Below are positions 1-30,900 of a stretch of DNA of 64,000 bases, piece after piece. Positions within the stretch are counted from its first letter, which is position 1. Every line of letters begins with the position of its first letter. The stretch is taken from positions 3,655,689 to 3,719,688 of the forward strand of contig OX439132.1 of assembly GCA_949318235.1 (NCBI GenBank), in the 5' to 3' direction. The DNA comes from Ecdyonurus torrentis (taxonomy: Eukaryota > Arthropoda > Insecta > Ephemeroptera > Heptageniidae). Made by a program: the position numbers and the translations under genes. The notes under the pieces are model-generated. The model made no database searches. It was not told the origin of the DNA and worked only from the letters and a program-made list of their open reading frames with translations.

Positions 1-779
1 ACCTTTACTAGGACACAAATATTTTTGCAAATTAATTTTTATTAAAATTGATGAACGTGATATAAGTAATAAATCTAAGGTTTTTGAAACTTTTCTCTAA
101 TGCAGCAGTATTAGTGCGCCTCTATTAGACTTTTTAAGTACTTTGTCATAGAGCACATATTCTTCAAAGTGGAGGGAGGTATTTTTTTAATGCCTTGTTT
201 CAGCCTCTCCGCCTGGCCGGCCGGTTTCTCTGCCTGCAGTTCGCAATATTTACATTGTTACCTGAGTGCTCGTATTGCTTTACACTTTTACACCTTTCTT
301 CTCATTCTAAATAAAATATATATACACGGAACAATTTTAGTTTAGTTGAAGTTGTATATTCCCGAACCCGAACGTATATAATATTATAATAAAAAAAAAT
401 ACTACTAAAATATAGACAGACAAAAACTATAAAGGAAATTGATGCCATTTTTGAAATAGGATTTAATTAAAATATGCGATAAAAAAAAATGAAAGGGCTT
501 TGAATAAATAAATTTAAAAAAATAGAGATAAAAGACGCAATTTTTCAGCTTAACGTCCTGCTGAAAGCGCTTCGACGCCATATTGGAGCAATGAATAACA
601 TTGCTCAGCATATAGGAAAAAACGTGAGTTTCAATCATTTTCTTAAGAAATAAAAGTTAGTTTTATTTTTTATTATTTATTATTATAATTATTTTTTAAT
701 CATTATTATTTTTCTTGCATGCATTTACTGGAAACCTTACAACAATTAATACTCACAAAAATATTCCGAAGTATTTTGT

Positions 780-782
<3 letters not shown>

Positions 783-824
<42 letters not shown>
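783..824. repeat. (T)42 mononucleotide tract
   Basis: Uninterrupted run of T. Similar tracts recur at 3329-3361 (A), 3794-3835 (A), 9459-9513 (T, 55 nt) and 10630-10662 (A). Confidence 0.95.
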
Positions 825-827
<3 letters not shown>

Positions 828-1058
828 TATACTAGCCGATGTTACGGCTTCGTAAAACACTATAGCAAAACATCTAATCAACCCAAGTCCGGTGCTTGAT
901 ATTAATTTCGATGCAAAATAAAATTTTGAATAATTTTTTCCAAGCTCTATGAAAAACACAAACAAACGATGAGAGAGAAAAAAGGTGCAGTATAAAAGCA
1001 AGGAAGCAATGAGCAGTTTTTCAATAGAAGAAGGGATTATCTGTTACCTGAAAACACA

Positions 1059-1390
1059 ACCCAATTATCTTACCTGTGAATGATTTTTATAACTCGCGAA
1101 GTAACATTTACATGAAACCAAATTTACTTCAGATGTTAGTTTTAATAAAAATCATGCAAATTACTTTTTTGATCGAAGTTCTACCGTCAATTTGAACTTT
1201 CGTGATTTAAAAGTAATAAAAATTACGTAATATTTTTATTTGAATAAGTTAATTTAAAATAATGCTAGAACTTCGATTAAAAAAGAAATCTACATGATTT
1301 TTAATGAAACTAACATATAATGAATTTAATTCACTGTGACTGTTACTTCGCGAGTTATCAAAATCATTGACGCGTAAAAGATAATTGGGT
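1059..1390. repeat. Foldback (MITE-like) element
   Basis: Left end 'acccaattatct' is matched by right end 'agataattgggt'. Further inside, 'ataactcgcgaagtaac' pairs with 'gttacttcgcgagttat', and 'gaacttcgattaaaaaag' pairs with the left-arm copy near 1165-1185. The whole element is an imperfect inverted repeat of about 330 bp with no coding capacity, so it is probably a non-autonomous DNA transposon remnant. Confidence 0.75.
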
Positions 1391-2255
1391 CGTTTTTTTC
1401 AGATGGCAGGTATGAAAAAAAAAACTATGAAGGTAAACCTATGCATGAAAAAAGTAAACAAAGACCGCTACAGCCACTAGACTAGACTATGTGTCTCCAA
1501 ATTTTGAGCCCCGGGCTATTTTTTCCCCCGTCTTGCATCCCCTCCAACTTTGTCATAAACTTACAATTTTTTTAACTCACTCCACTTTTTGTTGACGTCA
1601 GGGTATGACACCCCTTCCCCCTTTTACCTGAGCTATGACAATGCCATCTAGGTGGAAATGCTTGAAATTCCTGCGTGACCCATTACCCCTTAATTGCAGA
1701 ACAATTTAAATGAGAAATAAAGAAATACTTAAACGTGCAGTTTTAAGCAAATAATAAATCATTGCCCGGTAGAAGCATTGCCACGTGCTAAAAATTTCTA
1801 AAATAATACAAATTAATTATATATACTGTAATGATAAAATGATGTCTTAATTGAGTTCTTTAGTACGTAACTTGGAAACATTACAATTAAGTTGAAATTA
1901 TTCTGAGAAATACATTTTAATAACTTTTTGTCTTTTTGCGCTTGCATCTAATTGATGAATAATCATATATTGTCAGTAAAAAAAACAGTATATATAAAAA
2001 AGTGAGAAACGTGAAGGAAATTTCTTCCGTCAATTTATTACCTTAAAAATACCAAAACTGATTTTTACGTAGACCTGTCGTAAAAAAAGAAAAAGAATAA
2101 AACAAAATAATGCATGCGATCATCATCTCTCTCTCTTTTTTTTTTTTAATGTTCACTTGTTAGTTTAATCTGGTATATTTTTATAACCAGTTTATAAATA
2201 AATAGAAACTATAAGTTTTATGTATTTATATATACATAATTATAAATTGCAAGGT

Positions 2256-2265
2256 GGAAAATCCC
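2256..2265. promoter_or_regulatory. kappaB-type site (Relish/NF-kappaB) upstream of PGRP
   Basis: The sequence GGAAAATCCC reads GGGATTTTCC on the other strand, a full match to the kappaB consensus GGGRNNYYCC. It lies 394 bases before the PGRP start codon. Relish is the NF-kappaB factor of the IMD pathway, so feedback control of this receptor is plausible. Binding is inferred only from the motif. Confidence 0.45.
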
Positions 2266-2658
2266 ACATATAGGCGCGACACTCATATGCACAAGGTTTT
2301 TCCTCATCTGAGCACCAAAATGTCGTCTATAGTTTTATATGTAAGTCCGAACATACTTAAACCACGTGACTTTCACTGTGACGTCACTTCTGATATTAAC
2401 ATAAATATAAACACCAATGTATCAGTGATGACGTAACTTGCAATGATCGACCTTGTGATTGATGACATTGGTTATCTGAGCACCAGTATAATGGTGGCCG
2501 TTAGATGTCGGTAATGCTTGAAAGTGAAGATTGTTGTTGGCGGTCCATGCTCACTTACTGCATGTGGTTTGAACGTGTAACAAGTCGAGGTTATATGTAA
2601 GATGTGATACGGATGCCGAGTTATATTATAAACAATTTTAGTTTCAGTTAATAACATA

Positions 2659-20872
<18,214 letters not shown>

Positions 20873-20932
20873 ATATAATGAAACTTGGATTTTAGGCTCC
20901 GCTATGAGGGAGACCAAATTCTTTTACAGGAG

Positions 20933-21187
20933 GTAATTTTATTTCATATTCTAAAAGAGGACATTTTTATATATTATATGATATAAGTATGCATATTTCT
21001 AATTTTTGAATTAAATATTTGAAAATCGAAAAATGACGCCACAGTTGGTCTTATGTGAGCATAGATTTCCGACCGTGACAACATTTCGCGACTTTCAAAA
21101 ATTATTGAAAAATACTTTAGGAACTAAAAAATTTAGAAATTCGCATAATATGTCATCGTCATCTTACAGAATATGAAATAAAATTAC
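20933..21187. mobile_element. Foldback element in the PGRP 3' UTR
   Basis: Exact 20-bp terminal inverted repeats (20933-20952 and 21168-21187; left arm starts 'gtaattttatttc'). It starts 61 bases after the PGRP stop. It shares 'attctaaaagaggacat' and 'tttctaatttttgagtt'-like words with the larger element at 34772-35187, so the two belong to one family. Confidence 0.85.
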
Positions 21188-21344
21188 AGCCTAATTTTTT
21201 CTCTCTCTCTCATTGTTGCATAAATCCTACAGGGCTGATTTGAAAATATTTTATATTCTTTAATAAAAAAATTGTACAAATGATACATAATACATTATAC
21301 GTATTTTAAGATGCTTTGAGATGTAAATATATTTGCCATAGTAT

Positions 21345-21350
21345 AATAAA
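21345..21350 (+). terminator. Candidate PGRP polyadenylation signal
   Basis: First clear AATAAA after the PGRP stop, about 470 bases downstream. If used, the foldback at 20933-21187 lies inside the 3' UTR. Confidence 0.45.
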
Positions 21351-23161
<1,811 letters not shown>

Positions 23162-24948
23162 AAATACCCCCCCCCCTCTTCCACCAGCTACATCACTATA
23201 TATTCAACATGCATCTATATTTTTATAAGAAAAATAATATAAATATATAGTTATATTTACTTTAAGTATATAGAGAGCCTATTGTATTTTTGTGGTTTTT
23301 TTTAATGAATTTATGACCAATTTAAATTTTTGTAAATTTACAGTAAAGAATAATGTGAATTATTGTAATATTTTAATTTATTGTGAAATGACATAATTAT
23401 ATTATGATGATCAAGATGAACATAAAAGACTTTGTATTTGTTTAAATATGTAAAATATTAAAAAATTAAGATATAATTAAACTTAAGAAAAGAAAAACTA
23501 TATGAATTTTCATACTTATATACCTTTTCAAAATTTACTAAAAAAAAAAAACAAAAAAATTCAGGTGTGCTATAAAAGCTAGGGCCCAAAGTTTTGGACT
23601 TTCAATGATGAAGGATAAAAGTCTTAGACATGCACAGGTTTCTACTGTTTTTATATGAGTACTTTTAATTACTAATTTATGATCTATGGCAAGGAACCTT
23701 AGAAATAAGGCAGATAAAGTTAAGCCACAGTATTTTCCTAGAATATTTCATCGAATGTTGTAGCTACAGTGGGCGTTGATTATAGGGCAACATGGGTGCA
23801 GATTTCAAATGCCGATATATCTGCCTGCAATCAGTAAATATTGATGCTAACATGTGTATAGATAGAAAAATGTAAATTGTATCGTTTTTTGACCCTAAAT
23901 TTATTAAATTTAAGTTTATAACGTAAATATTCATGTTTTAATATGAAAATAAATATGCGTTGGTCTACAAGGGTGTTCTTTCATGAAATTAAAAACCTTA
24001 TAAAACGCTTTACCCTGCACTGTTACGCACATAGAATTTATCCTTATATGTTTTTCTAAATTTTACAGCATTAAATTAAGTAATATTTTTGGTTTTATTT
24101 ACAAAATCTGAAAAAATATAAAATATTTTGTGAATTTTTCTTTGTTTACGGACATGCTCCTTCATTTGTTTGATTACGCTTCACGCCATATTTGTTTACA
24201 TTCACAGCTGAAATCGCTATCATGTTAAAATGAGACACGTTTCATGTTTTTTTAGTTCATTTAACAATATGTAAGGTTAGTAGCTTATCAATTAGTATAA
24301 ATAACAAGTTAAGTAAACTGTTAGTACGTGCAAATATATCAGAGTAATTATAAAAGAGATTTTCTGTCTGTACATAAGTGATGCAATTTTTGTGTGACTG
24401 ATCAACCTGAACCGATTTTGTGTCGTCTTGGTGACTCATATTTTAACTTTCAATTTAAATTTGTATAAAATCTTATACAGATCTTATATAAACATTTTTT
24501 ATAGTAATCGTTCAGGTAAAATTAATTAGAATGGTGTACCAAACCGGTACCAAACATAATTCAGAACTGTCAAATTGGATTTAAATATGTCCATATTGAA
24601 AGTACACAAAACTTTTTTTGTTCTATTTTTTTATACGGTACAAATATGTTGTCTTATCAGCAATGATAACAGAGTCGGTTTAGTACTGTAAGCACTCTTA
24701 CTACTTCCAAATATTTCGCAATATTGGAAAATATAAAATAAACCAAAGGCAAAGTGTAAAAAAAATGTTTGCGATATAAAAGTTCGAAAGTTTGAAAAGT
24801 AAAATCTTGTATGTATATGTTTTATTTAAATATTTATTTAATGTTATCAGCCAAGCTTATTATGTTTGTGATGTTCAAACAATGTAATGCACTGACAAGT
24901 GTGGAACATTATATTTATTTACATACATAGTTTTAAAGTGACATTTGA

Positions 24949-25066
24949 ACCACTTGCAATGAACGAACGTTTTAAAATAATTTGAAATATTCTTAATGCA
25001 TTTCTTATGGAAAAATCGTGTTCACTTACACGTCACATCAATGAAAAACATTTCATTGCAAGTGGT
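24949..25066. repeat. Small foldback element
   Basis: Ends 'accacttgcaatgaa' and 'ttcattgcaagtggt' are inverted repeats. About 118 bp, no coding capacity. Confidence 0.7.
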
Positions 25067-25306
25067 CCATTGATGCATCATGAAAATGTGATACATACAT
25101 ACAGTATGCATATGGTTAACATCATATCATAATATGCAATGATAATAAGATTACATTATGCATACGTACATACGATACATTACATTTGTTTTACATATTC
25201 TGACCGTGCGATTCTTTTGTTGCTTTTTTTTTATTATTTGTTTTTCTTTTCAAAAATTTGAAGTCAAGTTTAAAAAAACAAACATTTTGTTGCTACATAT
25301 GTAATA

Positions 25307-25414
25307 ATGCTGCTTGTAAACCCTGTTCTCTTGCACTAAGAAATGCGCATTCCATTTGAATAACCATAGGCGATTGTCATTTTTGGTGCAGAGAACAGGG
25401 TTTACGAACAGCAT
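25307..25414. mobile_element. TA-flanked MITE, copy 2
   Basis: Same family as 3180-3287, inserted in the opposite orientation judging by the internal 'aatgcgcattcc' / 'gcgattgtcattt' order. Flanked by TA. It ends about 160 bases before the SLC35C2 start. Confidence 0.85.
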
Positions 25415-25576
25415 TACTGTACCTTTATAACTGTGTATTAAAACAATGAGACATTGCGTATGCTATATATATATATTGTATGTTACTAATCTGATTTCCC
25501 TCTTTTATGTTCCAGCTAGCAGATATCACTTGGTTATACATATGTGTAGAATGGCTTGCACATAGCAATCGTAAAA

Positions 25577-25714
25577 ATGACATGGTGTTCAAAATTTAAG
25601 AAGAATTTATGCAATGCACAAGTTTGTTGGCTTGCCATCAAGACTTTATTTTTATTGATTTTATATTATACTCTTTCTATTGGACTTACATTTTATCAAA
25701 GATGGTTCTTACAG
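25577..25714 (+). CDS. SLC35C2: SLC35C2 exon 1
   Basis: Encodes residues 1-46, with the first membrane helix ('KTLFLLILYYTLSIGLTFY'). Donor 'CAG|gtaata', phase 0. Confidence 0.85.
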
Positions 25715-27942
25715 GTAATAATATGGCCACGACTCAATTAATTAGCTTTCTATTGGGTATTTAAATCATAGAGTTATTATATATAGAGGGGCTAGGGTAG
25801 CGAGCGCTGCGGTCTTCATGCTCAGTCTTAGAATTTGAGTGCGCTTTCCGCCATGCTAAAGGTTCACCTGAGCTCAGCGGCCCTGATTGGACGATGCAAT
25901 GTAAACAAAGCTGTGACTGCCAATCATGCTATGTCCGCCATCGCGCAGCTACCAACTTTAATGCGTATCTTCTGAGAATTTTTCTTTGAAGGCACAGAGC
26001 TCTCAATGCTGTTATCATAGGGCTAACCTCTCTATCTATAATATAATCTCTTTGATTTAAGTGTACAAAAGTTAGTTCTCAATTATTAACTTGAGGGTTA
26101 TTTTGGTGGCACCTTCCTGTCTACCCTACAATCCTATTTACCCTTGGTATCCAGAGACTCAAGTATCATCACTGGTTCAGGGGATTATAATTTATTTATG
26201 TTTTTATCAACACATCTGCTAGTTGTGCAATTAACTGACTCAGTTCATATTAGTGTTGTTCCTAAACCCTGTTTTCTTTGCACCAAAAAAGGCGCACTGC
26301 ATCTCAATAAGCATAGTTGATTGTCATTTTAAGAGCAGAGAACAGGGTTTACGGACAGCATTATTGGCATTTTTTTTTATGGTAGGCGTAGAAAATATTT
26401 GTTATAATTATTGGGCTATAAAAATCAGTCTCGCCCCTGTACTGCTCTAATCACTTCCTACTATGTACTTCATTAGTTTTTTGTTATTTTATTTTGTTAT
26501 TTTTTTTAACAATATAACATAATAGTGATACAGATAATTAAAGGCGTAGAACTCGTTGAACAAAAAATATGTATAATTTCCTGTCATACCTAAATGGCAA
26601 CATTAAGTTGACTGGAGTCATTGATTTCTAATTTATTTTCCATTCATGAAATCACAGCTGCAGGTTTATGACCTAACAGCTTGCCTGTTTCCTCGCACTT
26701 GGACTAGTGAGCTGTGAGGTCATAAACCTGCAGCTGCCATTTCGTGAATGGAAAATAAATTATAAATCAATGACTCCAGTCAAATCAACGTTGATATTTA
26801 ATTATGTTAGGATATTGGACATGTTTTTTGTTCTACACCTTTAAGGATAAACTGAAATGGGGAAATACGGTTAGCTTAAAGCTAACACGAAAACTTTTTG
26901 AAATTATTGTTTTTGTTTTTTTAGTAATCTCTTTACATGGCCAAAATAAACTTGTATGAATAAAACAATGTTAAAAAATAGGTATCAATGAATTCCAAAT
27001 ACGTAATAATTAATAAGATAAAAAAATATTTAGAAACTAGTAGGTAGAGATAAGAGCTCGTTGAATTGAAAATTAATAAACAGCAAAGATTCTCTAATTT
27101 ATTATTATAAATGGTGACTAAAGTTTTCTAGAGTAAGCTAGTTAAAAATATACATTAAAGCCATAGACCACATAAAATAACATGTGCTTTTTAATGAATA
27201 AACATGAAATGGGATCTTCAAATATGATGACAATTTTTACCAGAATGTTAATGTAACCCCACGAGAGAGCGTGAAAAATCTGTAAAGTATGCAATTTGCG
27301 TGAAAATTCATGTTTATGACGTCAGAAACATGCAAAATTTAGTATGAAAATGTTTCTGAATTTTCTGATCAATGCTACGAGGCTACCGTTGGTTTTTGAG
27401 ACAAACTTATGTTATTTATGTAAATCCCATCAAGTGTTTTGTGATATAAATGCTTAGGATGAGGGTACAGTGTCAATACAATATGCCTGGCATCCCACAT
27501 TTCTCACACATTATAAACTAAATAATAAAGATTTGTTTGTTTGTTTGTTTCAGGGGTTCAACTACCCTCTGACTGTGGTGCTTTGTCACTTGGTGATCAA
27601 GTTTTTGTTAGCGTGGGTTTGTCGTGGCATATACGAATGCAGGACAGATAAAGACAGACCTCTGCTGGACTGGCACAATTATGTGACCAAGGTGTTCCCA
27701 GCTGGAGCAGCAAGTGGACTGGATGTAGGATTTTCTAACTGGGGACTGGAACTCATCACAATTTCACTGTAAGTACTTGTGTTTTTTTTTTTTTTTTTTT
27801 CCCCAGGATTTTTAATCAATTGGGACATTAAAAAAATTACAAATAAAAGAAAAATATGATAAAAAGTATGATCAAATATAATATTTCATTTATATTATCA
27901 CTACAACAGAGATAGTTTTTTTCTTTTTAATTTTTATTACTG

Positions 27943-27976
<34 letters not shown>

Positions 27977-30900
27977 TAGGGTCAAAAAACTATTGTTAAA
28001 AACCTATACTGCAAAGTGCAAATTAAATAAAGGATTTTTAACTGTTAAGAACCTTATGGGAAAAAAGAAGACCCCATGTTTTGTACGTGTATTAATTGTT
28101 GTTTTATTTTGTTTTTATTGTTACATTAAAATATAATAATAATAAAAGTTAAAAAGAAAAGGGTACTGTATAAAGAATTTTGAAAGGGTCAATTAGATAG
28201 TATTAATTTTCTTTTAAATATCTTAATTTAATTGAATATTACATTTTTTATTTCACAAATGCCAACTTAATTATACAGTACTTTTCTGAATGTGATTTTA
28301 ACATAGAATAATTTGACATCTCTAGTAAATTAAGAAAAATTAATTTTTGTTCCACCTCTTGCCACTCACTGTCAGTTAAACTTTTAAAATTGAAATGAGG
28401 TTTAAAATTAAGTTGCTATTTTTTAAGAAAAATGTTTCTTTGTGCTTGTAGGTACACGATGACAAAGTCAACTGCCATCATATTTATTCTGGGATTTGCC
28501 TTGCTCTTCAAATTAGAAAAAAAGGTTTGAAACTTTTCAAGTGAAAATTGAATAAAAATTAGGGAAAGTCCATTGCAGTTGATATATAAAAAATTATAAT
28601 TAACAGTAAAATTTAACAGAAAATTGTAGAGAGAGATTGGAGCAAGTTGAATTGAAAATTAATGAAATTTGAAAAATCTCTAATTTGCATACATAGTTAT
28701 TTGGGACTTGGGATATCTAGATAGCTGGAATAACTAGAACATTTGATCCCACATACCAGCAATCTGTAAATTAGAGAATCTTTGCATTTCATTAACTTTC
28801 TCTAATTGTTCTACATACTTTTTTCTGTCACCTATTTGTATTTTTTTTCTTATCTTTTAACATTGATATACAAATGGCAATGCCCCCCCCCCCCCCCTTT
28901 CAAATATAATAAATTAATTATTGAAGGTGTATGACCAAAAAACATGTCTAATATCCTAACATACCTAAATATCAACGTTGTTTTGGCCAGAGTCATTGAG
29001 TTCTAATTTATTTTCCATTCACAAAATGGCAGCTGCGGGCTTATGACGTCACAGCTCACTAGTCCACACGCGCGGAAACTGGCGAGCTGTGATGTCATAA
29101 ACTTACAGCTGCCATTTTTTTAATGTAAAATAATTTAGAAATCAATGAATCAGGTCAAATCAACGCTGATATATCTGTATGTTAAGATATTAGACATTTT
29201 TTTTTTGTTCAATGTGTTCTACGCCTTTAATAAATATGATTGCTATGAATGATTTGATATGCATGTTTATGTTCCAGTCTTGGTCGTTACTAGTGATAGT
29301 ATCCATGATCTCATGTGGTCTGTTCCTCTTCACCTACAAAGCCACGCAGTTCCACTTTGGAGGCTTCATTTTGGTTATGTTAGCATCAATGACCAGGCAA
29401 GTGATTGATAGCGTGTCTTGTATATCATCAAATGAGGAGGGGAAAAACTAGCACATCAAAGAAATACAAAAATATAGCCTTTTTTTTTGTTAACCTATAT
29501 CCAACAGTTGACTTAACAAAATCGATTTCACAAAATCAATACCAAGAGTTTACTCTATTTAAATATTCAAATATTTTGTGTTGGTTGATAGATATCATTG
29601 CTGGCTATTATAAAATCACCACACTAAAAGAATATATTGATGCTTCTGCGTCAAAAGAGAGCATCTACACTTTCCAGTTTTGCGACAAAATGACTATCTA
29701 CACTTTCCGAGCAGCGCTGTAACTGGACTAGCAGCCATTTACTTAACATTTAACATTGCAGATGCTCTACGGTGGAAAGTGTAGATGCTCGGCTCGTCAC
29801 AAAACTGGAAAGTGACTTTTGAAGCGGAAACATCAATATCTTTGCAGTATTCCATATTGCCAAAGTGTTTGCACTAACTGAGTGAGTGTTTTGTTTTCCA
29901 GTGGTCTGCGCTGGACGTTGGCCCAGTTTGTCATGCAGAAGTCCAAGCTTGGCTTGAGCAATCCTCTGGACATGGTTTACCACATCCAGCCCTGGATGAT
30001 TGTTACTATACTACCCTTTGCCGTCGCTATTGAAGGTATCATACTGATCCTCAACAGCTGGTAGAAAATAATAATAAATAACTGTCATGTGACCATTATT
30101 ATTATTTTGCAATAAAATTAAAAAAACAATGTTACAGTATTTAAATTGACAAAATAATTCTTGATTTTCTCAAAGCAGGATAGTTGTCTTAATATAAAAC
30201 AAAACGCGATCGATAGAGCCTATAATATCAGAAAGTTTAAACAAAAATGCTCTAGAACCATATTAAATAAATAAAAAAAAAAAAGTTAAACAAATGCTAA
30301 TGTTTACCCTAATTAGTAATTATCTCTGATCACAATGGCAACTTAACTATCACGCTAGTTTTTTTTTTTTTTTTTTTTTTTTCCGTGCTGCTTAAATTAT
30401 TATTTTTTAGCTATTTTGACTATTCTAGGAATCTAAATTCAATGGCGTGTGCATATTAAAGCGTGGAAATGCACCTTGCTGCCATACTGGAGCAATGAAT
30501 AACATTGCTCAGAATAGGACAAACATCATTTTTGGTTCTTTTCTTTGAGAAATCAAGTATTTTATTGTTATTATTATCATGAAAACCCAATTCAACGTAT
30601 TAACAGCATCAAAAATATTGCTAAGTATTTTTAAACTGACAAAATGAGTAATTTTTCCCATACTGGCTCATGTTATTTAGTGCTTACATATGGCGTCAAC
30701 TTTTATATGAATGAACCACCCTATATAACATGGTTGCTTCTGTTATTTGCAGGTGTATCTCTGGCCAGCACGTACAAAGCCTTCAGGTTTGACCACTGGT
30801 CAACTCTTGCTCACACAATAGGCAGTGTGGTCCTCGGAGCCACCATCGCTTTCCTCATGGAGGTCACGGAGTTTCTCGTCGTGTCCCTCACGTCAAGTCT

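Larger units (their letters stand above)
1..2658. other. Upstream flank of the PGRP gene, no gene seen
   Basis: AT-rich sequence with no supportable coding region. It holds a 42-nt T run (783-824), an imperfect foldback element (1059-1390), and a stretch at about 541-620 related to sequence at about 30460-30560 (shared text 'gagcaatgaataacattgct'). The last 450 bases probably contain the promoter and 5' UTR of the PGRP receptor. A pyrimidine-poor AG at 2645-2646 could be a 5' UTR acceptor, but this is uncertain. Confidence 0.6.
23162..25576 (+). other. SOSS-B 3' flank and SLC35C2 5' flank
   Basis: It opens with a C run after the SOSS-B stop. An AATAAA occurs at about 23947. It contains a small foldback (24949-25066, 'accacttgcaat' / 'attgcaagtggt') and MITE copy 2 (25307-25414). 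'gttccag|ctagc' at about 25515 could be a 5' UTR acceptor for SLC35C2. No further gene is seen. Confidence 0.6.

Noticed and set aside
25780..26050. CpG-rich promoter in SLC35C2 intron 1
   Set aside because: Inverted ends suggest a repeat element, and no splice donor or start codon fits an alternative first exon.
29405..29722. 105-aa ORF after SLC35C2 exon 4
   Set aside because: Reads through intron 4 and a foldback element; no family match.
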